From: Orobanche coerulescens
Lineage: Eukaryota > Streptophyta > Magnoliopsida > Lamiales > Orobanchaceae
Length of the DNA stretch: 64,000 nucleotides
Direction: 5' to 3'
NCBI GenBank assembly: GCA_033398695.1
Contig: CM065819.1
Location: forward strand, 5,257,501 to 5,321,500
In this document: positions 1-9,433 of the stretch, in pieces
How the letters are laid out: every line of letters starts with the position of its first letter
How positions within the stretch are numbered: position 1 is the first letter of the stretch
Program-made: the position numbers and the translations under genes
Notes under the pieces: generated by a model
Databases searched by the model: none
What the model was told of the DNA's origin: nothing
What the model saw: the letters and a program-made list of their open reading frames with translations, nothing else

Positions 1-59
1 CACAACAACTGATATTTGTAGATATTTTCTCCAATTATTTTCATTTCATTTTTTTAATC

Positions 60-596
60 ATGGAAGAAACTTTGAATAAAATTAAAAAAAGATTTCCCTT
101 TCTGAGCAAAAATGTCATTTTAAAAATTTACAAGACAAGACTTGAAAGGATGAGGTTGCTTATGAATAAAAGCATACCTTTTGACATTAGATTCATAATT
201 GAAGCCAAAGTGAGAATAGCAGGTGAATTCACAGAAATACCTACTAGATTTTTACCAGGGCTAGGAAAAAGTTCATATGCCAAGAAACAACGAGCAAAGA
301 TAATAGCCGTTTGCTATAAATGTGCTAGATGGAACTGTAATTTAAAATGTCGATCTTTAGGAATTCCATCTACAAACAGAGAATATAAAATTCAGTTCAT
401 TAAGGATGGTCTGAATAAAGAGAATTTAGATAATATCGAAATTTCTCTTGACACGCATCCTAGTGGACTCGTACATTACGGAATTCGATGTTTGTGGAAT
501 AAATTCAAACCAGAACGTCTTGGGAATCTGATGTTAAAAGACTCTGTTTACCAATTTGTAAGAAAATTGGATGGGAAGCTTCTCCCCGACTCATAG
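60..596 (+). CDS. Viral nucleic-acid-binding-protein-like ORF, probable endogenous viral sequence or captured viral gene
   Basis: The ORF encodes 178 aa from an ATG at 60. The frame is open upstream to the window edge, so a longer N-terminus cannot be excluded, but the T-rich DNA before the ATG looks like a leader. Seen: a basic N-terminal half, then a PFDIRF..AKV segment, then G-x-GKSSYAKKQRAK at about residues 69-80, followed at once by a cysteine cluster, CYKC (about 85-88) and CNLKC (about 93-97). This order (glycine, SxYA, basic run, C-x2-C and further Cys) is the signature of the zinc-finger-like nucleic-acid-binding protein of carlaviruses and relatives (Betaflexiviridae, Pfam Viral_NABP). 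Those proteins are about 100-130 aa, bind RNA or DNA and modulate host transcription and silencing; this one has a longer N- and C-terminus. No retroelement or known host domain is visible. The frame is intact, which suggests recent capture or selection. The family call rests on motif recognition only; without a database search it is plausible, not proven. Confidence 0.5.
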   Translation: MEETLNKIKKRFPFLSKNVILKIYKTRLERMRLLMNKSIPFDIRFIIEAKVRIAGEFTEIPTRFLPGLGKSSYAKKQRAKIIAVCYKCARWNCNLKCRSLGIPSTNREYKIQFIKDGLNKENLDNIEISLDTHPSGLVHYGIRCLWNKFKPERLGNLMLKDSVYQFVRKLDGKLLPDS

Positions 597-819
597 AAGG
601 CGTTTAGGCCATTTCTGAACGTAAAATCAGAGGAAGATGTGAGCTACAATCACAACTACTGTACATACTCGTGAGTATCTTTAACTTTTTATCGTATGGT
701 GAGATTTTCTGAATAAAAAAGGGTGATACGCAATAAATACATTCATTATTCTATTGAGTAGTTGAAGCGTAGTCAACACAATCACAAACTTGTTAAACAA
801 TTTTACCTCATTTTTCTTC
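597..819 (+). other. Spacer between the NABP-like ORF and LOG, with poly(A)-type signals
   Basis: This is AT-rich noncoding DNA. AATAAA hexamers at 712-717 and 732-737 could end the upstream transcript before the LOG core promoter. No ORF or repeat stands out. Confidence 0.35.
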
Positions 820-827
820 TATAAATA
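820..827 (+). promoter_or_regulatory. TATA box of the LOG gene
   Basis: TATAAATA lies about 80 bp upstream of the LOG ATG at 907. A transcription start about 30 bp downstream would give a short pyrimidine-rich leader of roughly 55 nt. It also shows that the in-frame TTG at 832 is not the start, because that codon would be upstream of the transcript. Confidence 0.55.
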
Positions 828-906
828 AGCATTGTGCTTGTTTCTTTTATTCATACCTCAAACTTGTACTTTTCTCTTTTTCTCTCTAATAAATTTCTTT
901 TCAAAA

Positions 907-1566
907 ATGGAATCACCATCTTCCACAAAAAAATTTAGCATAGTCTGCATTTTTGGTGGAGCTAGTTATGGAAAAGAGGCATGCTTTACTGAAGCATCCC
1001 ACAACTTGGGTCGTACCTTAGGAGAAAAATGCATTCATGTAGTTTACGGAGGAGGAAGTCTAGGATTAATGGGACGAGCTGCTGCTTCTGCCTATATGGA
1101 AGGAGTAAGAGTGTTGAGAATAATTCCAAAACCTCTGGCTGAAAGTAAAATCACCGGGGCAACTATTGGAGATGAGTTTAGAGCTGTAAATATGCAAGAT
1201 CGCATAACTCACATGATAAATAATTATGGCGCCTTTATCACCCTTCCCGGTGGTTTTGGCACTCTTGAGGAACTTTTTCATGTGGTTACCAGAGCCCAGC
1301 TAAATGTTCATCAAAAACCAATAGGTCTGCTTAATGTCAATGGTTTCTTTGATGGTTTACTATCTTTCATCAACTACTTTGCTGAAAAGGGTTTTATTTC
1401 CGAGCGTGATAAACGAATCATAGTCGTTGCAACAACACCAGAAGAACTAATCAAAAAACTCATTGAATTTGTTCCTCAACCAGATCCAGCTCTAGCTAAT
1501 ATTGTCTGGATGGAAGATTTTACCGTGAGAAAACGAAAAGTGGATTCATTCCTCTCCCTTTGGTAA
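907..1566 (+). CDS. LOG-like: LOG-type cytokinin riboside 5'-monophosphate phosphoribohydrolase, single exon
   Basis: The product is 219 aa. LOG enzymes act in cytosol and nucleus and release active cytokinin bases from their riboside monophosphates in one step. Seen: a Rossmann-like start with CIFGGAS (14-20), the nucleotide loop YGGGSLGLMG (47-56), Arg99 in NMQDR where the family has its catalytic Arg, and PGGFGTLEE (114-122), the PGGxGTxxE hallmark with Glu122. The tail is KPIGLLNVNGFFDGLLSF and a KGFIS segment, as in plant LOGs. Length and motif spacing match the plant family (about 210-225 aa). ATG 907 is chosen because a TATA box sits at 820-827 and the protein then begins like other LOGs. 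Plant LOG genes normally have several introns; this one has none, which points to a retroposed or element-carried copy. All key residues are present, so it may be active. It lies downstream of a virus-like ORF and upstream of retrotransposon 3' sequence in the same orientation. Confidence 0.88.
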   Translation: MESPSSTKKFSIVCIFGGASYGKEACFTEASHNLGRTLGEKCIHVVYGGGSLGLMGRAAASAYMEGVRVLRIIPKPLAESKITGATIGDEFRAVNMQDRITHMINNYGAFITLPGGFGTLEELFHVVTRAQLNVHQKPIGLLNVNGFFDGLLSFINYFAEKGFISERDKRIIVVATTPEELIKKLIEFVPQPDPALANIVWMEDFTVRKRKVDSFLSLW

Positions 1567-2354
1567 CCCCATGTCGGACCTCTTATATTTTTACTTTCTG
1601 TTGTGTAAAAATCGTGCTAAATGATGGCAGCTTAAGGAGTTTCTTTTTGAACTCTTGACGCGCATCTATTCGCGATTTATGTATTGTTATTTTATTGCTG
1701 TAATTTTTATTATTTGTTTTTTATAAAAGCATTGATGGCAGCGTAAGGCGACTCTTCGGACTTTCTTGAAGCGCATCTTAAAAATTGTGTTATACTTACG
1801 AGTATATTTTATTTTCTTTTGTTGTTTGCCTCGTATATTTATTCTCTTGCAGATTCTAAAAAGCGTTAGCTCAAGCATCAACTTTCATAACAGGGAGTAT
1901 TCTGTTTTTCTCCTTGCTTTTTATTTTATTTTTTATTTTTTTAAACTGAGGACAATTTTAATTTCAAGTTTGGAGGTGGTATGTTTTAATTATTTTGGTG
2001 TGTTGGTTTTGATTAATTTTTTTTAATTTATATATATATATATTATTTTGATTTGTGAGATTTCTAGATCTGGCCATGACACCAATAAGTTAGCTATATA
2101 CAAGTTTCTAAAATCGTTTTAAACTGGTTAAAAAATTGTATATTCCAAAAATTTTGAGCCTTAATCTCTCTTTCCAAGCCTTGTAATTATCATTTAAAAT
2201 CGAGTCATTCGTTACCTTGAGAAAAGAAGAATAAGTCGGTTGCTGAAAAATAGAACTGAAATTTACTTAATATGTGGAGTTTTTGATTTTTCATGCTTAG
2301 CTAATAAACGATTTTTTGCAAAACTCTATTCCCTAAAAAACAAAAAGAGTCATT
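1567..2354 (+). other. Noncoding 3' tract of the LOG-bearing retroelement, with a 45-bp repeat pair and a degenerate polypurine tract
   Basis: Two 45-bp units at 1623-1667 and 1734-1778 begin GATGGCAG and end GCGCATCT, with starts 111 bp apart. The first can fold (GATG/CATC ends, inner GAGTT/AACTC). At 1948-1979 lies GAGGACAA... leading to CAAGTTTGGAGGTGG, which is the type of purine-rich block found downstream of the coding region in Athila/Tat-like gypsy elements. It repeats the wording of the real polypurine tract at 3061-3077. There is no credible ORF; short frames here are chance. Confidence 0.5.
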
Positions 2355-2602
2355 GGTGAAAAGAGCTACACGTTAGCAAATAACGGTGTGAAAGCTATCA
2401 CCTAAAAAAAGGAGTCATTGGTGAAAAGAGCTACACGTTAGCAAATAACGGTGTGAAAGCTATCACCTAAAAAAAGATAGAAAATTGTGTTGGTGAAAAG
2501 AGCTACACGTTAGCAAATAACGGTGTGAAAGCTATCACCTATAAAAAAAGTGTTGGTGAAAAAAGCTACACATTAGCAAATAACGGTGTGAAAGCTATCA
2601 CT
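2355..2602 (+). repeat. Four tandem 48-nt hairpin units
   Basis: The units are 2355-2402, 2420-2467, 2492-2539 and 2555-2602, separated by A-rich spacers of 15-24 nt. Each unit pairs with itself in four stems, read outside in: GGTGA with TCACC, AGCT with AGCT, ACAC with GTGT, GTTA with TAAC, closing on a GCAAA loop. Asymmetric internal bulges are AAAG versus A, GAA, and a single G. Units 1-3 are essentially identical in the stem parts; unit 4 carries a few changes (last stem base gives G-U). Confidence 0.85.
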
Positions 2603-3060
2603 AAGGGATGTAGTTTATGAGCAGATTTGAATTAATTAGCGGCTGAATTTCAATACACTCAATTTCGTGAAAAATCACAATATTTGATGACGCCAATGAA
2701 ATTCTTCTTCATATTGAGTCGAAAAATAAACGAGTGATCGAGAGCAACCACTAAAGGGAGTCGTGTGTATCACGAGTGGGAAAGAAATAATCAACCTTTT
2801 GGGGGAAAAACCTTGCATTTTGGAATTACAAAATAAAACCGTGTTTTAACTTTAGAATCATTAGTAGATTTATTTTGAATGTTGATTCATTTCTATCTAC
2901 TGTATAAAGCTGGTTGTTGTGTATTAATGGCATTTTGATCTCCTTTTTCTCTTTTTATATGATTATTTTTTTAATTTATGTGTGTATTATTATTTTCGTG
3001 TCTTATTTTTATTTTTATTGGAGTGTGATTGATAAAGAGTCTTGCTCGGGACTAGCAAGA
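2603..3060 (+). other. Noncoding leader to the polypurine tract, no gene seen
   Basis: This is AT-rich DNA between the hairpin array and the polypurine tract. Frames present are low-complexity Phe/Ile-rich and not credible as genes. It is probably the internal 3' untranslated part of the retroelement. Confidence 0.4.
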
Positions 3061-3077
3061 ATTCAAGTTTGGGGGTG
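3061..3077 (+). other. Polypurine tract of the LOG-bearing retroelement
   Basis: CAAGTTTGGGGGTG sits directly before an LTR start TGATAAGTGTC. This is the usual form at the internal/3' LTR boundary of Athila/Tat-like plant gypsy elements. It fixes the orientation (+) and puts the DNA to its left inside the element. Confidence 0.65.
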
Positions 3078-3495
3078 TGATAAGTGTCAGTTTTATACAC
3101 TTATCCATGGTTTGTATCGATATATTTACCCATAATTGAGCTAGTCTACTAGTTTTTGCTTTTAAATTAGTAGTTTTTAATAATTTTATTTTTATCGGAT
3201 GAAGATGTAAATCTAGTCTTAATCGGATTGAATTACGGATTTACTCAAGAAATAACACGTTTATAAAATATTTTCTTTGTTGAATTTTTTATGTATTCAT
3301 GTTGTAGGGCTTTCCAAGACGAGTTCGGCAGTCTTTCCGGATTCAAAATCAGAGTTAAATATCAAAAGTTATCATCCGAAGAAGATTTGGAGTAAAAACG
3401 CAAAGTCTAAAAAATTCTGGGCTGAAAATGAAGTCTGAAACTCCATACGGGCGTGTACGGGCGTAACTCACAATATGCAAATATACGAAGCCATG

Positions 3496-3573
3496 TTACG
3501 GCCGTAACTCCTCAATGTTACGGCCGTAAGTCATCATAGTTACGGCCGTAACTCCTCAATGTTACGGCCGTAA
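3496..3573 (+). repeat. Four TTACGGCCGTAA palindromes at exact 22-bp spacing
   Basis: Perfect 12-bp palindromes start at 3496, 3518, 3540 and 3562. The spacer is close to CTCCTCAATG. A weaker GGGCGTGTACGGGCGTAA variant lies just upstream at about 3449-3468. The array ends about 130 bp before the LTR TATA box. Confidence 0.9.
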
Positions 3574-3701
3574 CTCTTGACTGATTGTGATCATTTGTCT
3601 AATTTTTTATACTTTTGGTCTATTATTGAGGGGATGACTGGCATTGATCCGATCTATTGTAATAATGATGGAGTTTTGAAACTATTAGATGACTTTAGGT
3701 G

Positions 3702-3709
3702 TATAAATA
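3702..3709 (+). promoter_or_regulatory. TATA box of the 3078-4684 LTR
   Basis: TATAAATA downstream of the palindrome array is the expected U3/R core promoter of this LTR. Confidence 0.5.
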
Positions 3710-4684
3710 GACCCATTAGATCCATCATTATTCATCATTCATCTTATTATTTTCTCACTTTGTAATATTTTTTCTTTTTGTGTGAAGAACACACTTGTGT
3801 TCTTGAGTGATTTGTGTAAGTGTGGTTTAGCTTATATTGTTCAGAGAGTTTATTGCTTCTTTCTCCTTTATATACTAAGGGAGTTAGGATCAATTTTTCC
3901 CTTTTTCAACTATTAATGACCACTCAAGCTTGTAATATGTTGAATAAACCCTTATTGGGCTAAGTTACCTAAGTTGGGATTATAAACAAGGTTAGTCATG
4001 TTATTTAAGTTTGTGTAAAGATCTATTATGAATTACTTATTATTGTGTGTGATTTTCATTGTTTTACCAATCTTTATTTATTTGGCCAATAAATGATGAT
4101 ATTTATGGTCTTCATATATTTCGAAAGAAAATATGTTTGATTAGATTAAATGATCTTCACTCTAAGTTGTTCTAGGGGATAGAAATATACATCTAGACCT
4201 TAGATGATTCTTTGAGTTATTTTCATAAAACCTAATGCTATGTATTGAAGCCAATCAACATAGAAATATAGTGAATTGATTCAATATATAAGGGGCGTTT
4301 TATAGTTCGAAAGAGAAACCGTATTTTTAAGCAAAATCGAATCTACACAACATAATAAGTAAATTCATCTTATGATCTCCTATACATCTTCTATAACTAA
4401 TGATGAACTAAGTTTGTAATCCCAACTATTTCAGTTTATCTTTTATTAATCTATTATTAGTGCAATCTTTCATTTCCTTGAATATTAGAACTATTATTGC
4501 ATTTTCTTTGCAATTGTCAAACCAAACTCTTAAATTGTGTGTTTCAATCAAATAAATCTCTATAACAAATAGTTAAATAGTGTATAATTCAATATATAAC
4601 CTAACTTCCTCGTGGGATCGATAAACCGGACTCAAAAAGTCCACTTACTACTTGATACGATATCGTGCACTTGCGATAATTACA

Positions 4685-5236
4685 CTAAAGACGTGTCACA
4701 CGCACGTTATGTATGCAGCAATTCCGCACTGCTGAACAAAGTTAGCCGCACCGGGCGGTCCGAAAATGAGATGCAACACAAGGACAGGTTCCAGAAGCGT
4801 AAACACGAAATAATCACGACAACGAAGCTAAACGCCGAAGGAAAATACGATTCCAACTACCGAAGAATCCGAGAAACGACAAGGAAAGTAAAATTCCCTA
4901 AACTTATAGAAAATTACAAAACGGCCGAAACGTCCGAAAATCACGATATGACGTCGGATCAATAAATCAAAACTCACAACACGAATAACTTAACCATACG
5001 AACTCGTGAAATCAAAGAAATTACAAAATCGAACGGGTTCTACGAGAATCGAACGTCCATGCAACAATACATGACAAAATACAGAATAACATCAAAACAT
5101 CTCCGAAACTCGTCCAAATGGAGAAACTCCAAGAATAAAATAGATTCAAAATGTCGAAACTATTACAAGCGAGTTGCTAAAAATAGAAAATACACCAAAA
5201 TGAGAATACCGGAAAAAGAAAAATCTGGATATTGCA
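4685..5236 (-). mobile_element. Remnant of the 3' LTR of element A
   Basis: On the minus strand an LTR starts TGCAATATCC (normal family form TGTAATATCC) next to the polypurine tract at 5237-5252. It runs left until it meets the LOG-element LTR at about 4684. A full LTR of this group is about 2 kb, so the rest is missing or, if the LOG element inserted here, lies left of the window. Short ORFs on the + strand here begin with GTG and are not genes. Confidence 0.5.
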
Positions 5237-5252
5237 TTCTACCCCTCTAAAA
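5237..5252 (-). other. Polypurine tract of element A
   Basis: Reads on the minus strand as TTTTAGAGGGGTAGAA, adjoining the LTR. It is near-identical to the tract of element E. Confidence 0.6.
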
Positions 5253-5271
5253 ATAAGTTTCGTCCCGAAAT

Positions 5272-8200
5272 TTAAGACACAAACAACTCGAGGTACCTAG
5301 CACGCATGCTATCTTCGGTTTCCCAAGTTGCCTCCTCGACACCATGCCTCGACCACTGCACTTTGACCAAAGGAATGCTCTTGTGCCTCAGTCGCTTCTC
5401 ACGGTGCTCCAAAATTTTCAGGGGACGCTCCTCGAAGGTAATATCCTCGGCGACATCGATCTCACCATAGTCGATGACGTGACTAGGATCCGGAACATAT
5501 TTCCTCAGCTGGGAAACATGGAAAACGTTATGAACGTGACTCAAGGCCGGAGGTAGTGCCCAACGGTATGCCAACTCACCGACTCGCTCGAGAATCTCAA
5601 AGGGTCCAATAAATCTCGGACTCAACTTCCCCTTCTTCCCAAAGCTGAAAACTCCCCTCGTCGGCGACACCTTTAGCAAAACTTGGTCTCCCACCTCGAA
5701 CTCCAAAGGTCGATGACGGATGTCGGCATATGACTTCTGTCGACTCTGAGCAATCAACATCCGTTCTCGAATCAATTCCACCTTCCGCCTCGTATCTAAA
5801 GCGATATCCAGTTCGGTCCCGACCAAATCGGACGCCTCATTCCAACAAATCGGCAATCGACAACGCCGCCCATAAAGCACCTCATACGGTGCCATTCGGA
5901 TCGACGCGTGCCAACTATTGTTGTACGTGAATTCGATCAATGGCAAATGCTCCTCCCAGTCACTACTCCAGTCGAGAGCACAAGCACGCAACATATCCTC
6001 GAACGTCTGGATAGTGCGCTCCGACTGTCCATCTGACTAAGGATGAAAAGAGGTACTCAAACGCAAACGAGTACCCAACACCTTATGCACCTCCTGCCAA
6101 AAGTGCGATACAAATTATCCATCCCGATCCGAGATAATAGACTTCGGAGTACCGTGAAGCCTCACAATCTGCGCAATAAACACACGAGCCAACTTCTCCG
6201 GGCCCCAAGTATCCTTGATGCCCAGAAAATGTGTTGACTTGGTCAAACGATCAACAATCACCCAAACCATGTTCATGCCTGATCTCGATCTCGGTAAACT
6301 CGAAATGAAGTCCATCGATATATCTTCCCATTTCCATTCCGGGATGAGAAGTGACTGCAATAACCCGGCGGTCGCTGATGCTCGATTTTGACCTGCTGAT
6401 AAGTCAAACATCTCGCTACAAACTGTGCGACCTCTTCCTTCATATCATTCTACCAGAAATTTGGGGTAAGGCGTAGCATGGGCCTCACGCAAAATACCCT
6501 GCCTCATTCCGAGTCGTTCGGCACACACGTACGACTCTGGAATCTCAATACCCATCTTCATGAATCAAAAATCCAGGAGACTTTCCCTTAAAAACATTAT
6601 CTCGGATTTGAATAATCATCGGATCCTCCAGCTGCTTCAGTTTAATTTCATCGATCAGAGACGACGAAATCTCTAAAGCACAAAGTTGCCCTACGGCTCT
6701 AGGCAACGAAATCTCAACACTCAACTCAATTAAATCCCGCTGAAGCTCATATTCAGACGTAAGGATCTCAACCGTCCGCAACGCAACCGGTTTCCGACTC
6801 AAGGCATCGGCCACGACGTTCGCCTTGCCCGGAGGATAAAGGATTTCGAGATGATAATCCTTAACCATCTCCTCTGCCTCATATTCAACTCCCGCTGAGT
6901 AAATATGTACTTCAGACTTTTATGATCGGTAAAAATCTGACATGCAGAGCCAAAAAGATAGTGACGCCAGATCTTGAGTGCAAAAACAACTGCCGCTAAC
7001 TCTAAATCGTGAGTAGGGTAGTTAAGCTCATACGGACTCAACTGTCTCGACGCAAACGCAATAGTATTGCCGTGCTGCATCAACACGCACCCAAGACCCT
7101 GACCCGAAGCATCGCTATAAACGGCAAAACAATCGTTGCCACATGGCAACGCCATAATCTGGGCTGAAGTCAAACGTCTCTTCAGCTCCTCAAAACTCGA
7201 CTGCCTCTCGTCATTCCAGACGAACTTCTCGAAATTATGGAGTAACTGCGTAAGTGGTCGAGCTAGTTTCGAGAAACCCTCGACGAACCTACGGTAGTAG
7301 CCATCCAAACCTAAGAAACTACAGACCTCATTCACGTACTGCCTCAACTTTCTGCGGGTACACACGAGCTCCCTCGACTGAAATCATATGACCTAGAAAC
7401 ATCACTTCCTTCAGCCAGAACTCGCATTTTGAGAACTTTGCATAAAGTTGCTCGGTCCTCAAAATGTCTAACACCACACGCAGATGTTGGGCATGCTCTT
7501 CCTCGTTCCTCGAATAAATAAAGATGCGTCAATGAAGACGACGACACACTTATCCAAATACTCGATAAAGACGTTGTTCATCAACTGCATGAAAACAGCC
7601 GGTGCATTAGTTAACCCGAAGGGCATAACTACAAACTCATAGTGTCTGTATATTGTCCGAAAAGATGTTCTTGGAACGTCGGACTCCTTCACTCGAAGCT
7701 GATAGTACCCGATCTCAAGTCGATCTTCGAGAATACCGCAGCTCCGTGCAACTGATCGAACAATTCATCAATCCTAGGCAGAGGATACTTGTTCTTGATG
7801 GTCACCTTATTTAGCTAGCGATAGTCGATACACAAATGTAGTGAACCATCCTTTTTCCGAACGAACAAAACTGGTGCGCCCCAAGGAGAAGCGCTCGGTC
7901 GAATATACCCCGACTCAAGAAGCTCATTCAACTACTTCTTTCCATCTCTGAAGGTGCCATGTGATATGGCACCTTCGAAATTGGAGCCGCACTCGGCTCT
8001 AACTCTATAGCGAACTCGACCTCACGGTCTGGTGGCAATCTCGGTAACTCATCAGGAAAAACATCTGGGAACTCACTAACGATTGGAATCGATGAAAGCT
8101 CGACTCCACCACTCTCCGTCTTCAAGGCATAGCACCAATAACCAGTACACCCCTTTCGGAGGAGTCTCATCGCCTTCAAGGTGTTAATTACGAACTTCTG

Positions 8201-9433
8201 GTTTCTCTTTCGCCCCGTGAAAGAGGGCTCGGTGCCGTCCTCGGCTAGCATGGTAATGATCCTCGTACGGTAGTTCATGATTGCACCATGCCGCTCGAGC
8301 CAATCATCCTCTAGAATCAAATCCTCACCCTTAATACCCACAACAATAAGATTAGAGAGCCAAGCCCTCTCACAAATAAACACAGAACAGTCTCGGACCT
8401 CTCGATCACCAACAATTCTATCACCGCTAGGAAGTTTAATGACGAAAGGCTCGCAAGGCGATAAATAGTCAAGACTCAAATGACGCACACACTCCAGAGA
8501 AATGAATGAATGCGTAGCACCCGAATCAAAAAGCACACTGACAGGATGGGAATGGATATGAACGGTACCTGTCGCCACGGTGTCCGCTGGATCATCGGCC
8601 CTCCTCATCTCATAGATAGGCAGATGGGCAGAGCCGACACTGGAAGCTCCCCATCTAGCGGGCTGACCCCGACCTCTCCCTCGGCTGGCACTCGGTGGAT
8701 ACTGCGGAGTAAATGATCCCTGGTTCACCCTCGGCTCTCTAGGTACTGGAAAAGAAGCCTGAGCACCAAGAAGTTGTCCTACCCGCTCACAAAAGAAAGC
8801 CTTGTGGCCCGACTGACCACAAGTATGACAAGTCAAAGGCGGACGAGGACACTCCCGGTTCCGATGGCCCGACTTGCCACAATTAAAGCATTTGGCATCC
8901 CAAACGGAGGCACTGGCAGTACATCGATAGCTCCCAGAGAATCGAGCCGAACCACCCCCAGGAATATTTGCAGACTGAGATTTCTGCTGACCTCCACCCT
9001 TGTGACCCGAGAAATTTCCAGCGGATTTCTGTTTCTTACTCTCCCGAACCGCCGCACTGGCCGTCACAGACATATCATAGGCAAGAGCTCGACTCTGATA
9101 ATCTTTCAAGATAGTATAGACGAGCCCAGACATATAGTCCCGAATTGACAGTTTCATCCGTCTGGAAAAGTGAAAAATTTTGTCGCTCTCCCCGACAACT
9201 TGGGTCTTCACGTAGCCCAACTCCTTGTTGAAATCGGCAATAGCTTGGGAGACAGGAATATCTCGCGGTTGAGCATCATAGAAGGCATGGACTTGAGCCT
9301 GTCTAACCGGCCACGGGCAATACTCAGTCTCCATTAGGTCCTTGAATTCCGCCCACGAAGCAACGTGATCCTTAGGCCTAACGGCCTCCCACCAATCAGT
9401 AGCGTCCCCAGTGAGAAAATACTGGGAAATAGG
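5272..9433 (-). pseudogene. Element A: Tekay-type gypsy gag-pol pseudogene, 5' part missing
   Basis: Reading right to left: the gag C-terminal half with two CCHC knuckles (about 8825-8897), protease with intact FDSGATHSF (about 8508-8540), RT, RNase H (about 6900-7350), integrase, and a chromodomain (VQWSRHGVEEATWE) ending at a TAA at 5272-5274. Fragments lie in different frames: 7928-9334 is the longest open piece (gag-protease), 6799-7365 holds RNase H, 6115-6411 the integrase core, and 5272-5994 the integrase tail plus chromodomain. The RT catalytic FIDD is lost: after FID the frame shifts (about 7525-7550). The first part of gag and the 5' LTR are absent because element B starts at 9434. 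The element is dead. Confidence 0.85.

Larger units (their letters stand above)
3078..4684 (+). mobile_element. 3' LTR of an Athila/Tat-like Ty3/gypsy element
   Basis: The LTR starts TGATAAGTGTC right after the polypurine tract (a start two bases earlier is possible). The right end is placed at ...GATAATTACA, following the TCCTCGTGGGATCGATAAAC and GTGCACTTGCG blocks that close many LTRs of this group; it is less certain than the left end. A TATA box and a 22-bp palindrome array mark U3. The partner 5' LTR is outside the window. Confidence 0.6.

Noticed and set aside
832..906. N-terminal extension of LOG by 25 residues (hydrophobic, signal-like)
   Set aside because: The first codon is TTG, not ATG, and it lies just after the TATA box, so it would not be in the mRNA. 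ATG 907 gives a normal LOG N-terminus.
2355..2602. Tandem tRNA-like genes
   Set aside because: Units are 48 nt with one long stem-loop and no cloverleaf, A/B box or TTC loop.
3440..3580. CRISPR-like regular repeats
   Set aside because: 22-bp units with near-identical spacers inside a plant LTR; a tandem palindrome repeat, not repeat-spacer architecture.
4612..4965. 117-aa + strand ORF
   Set aside because: Starts with GTG inside the LTR tail and crosses the junction of two LTRs; no domain.
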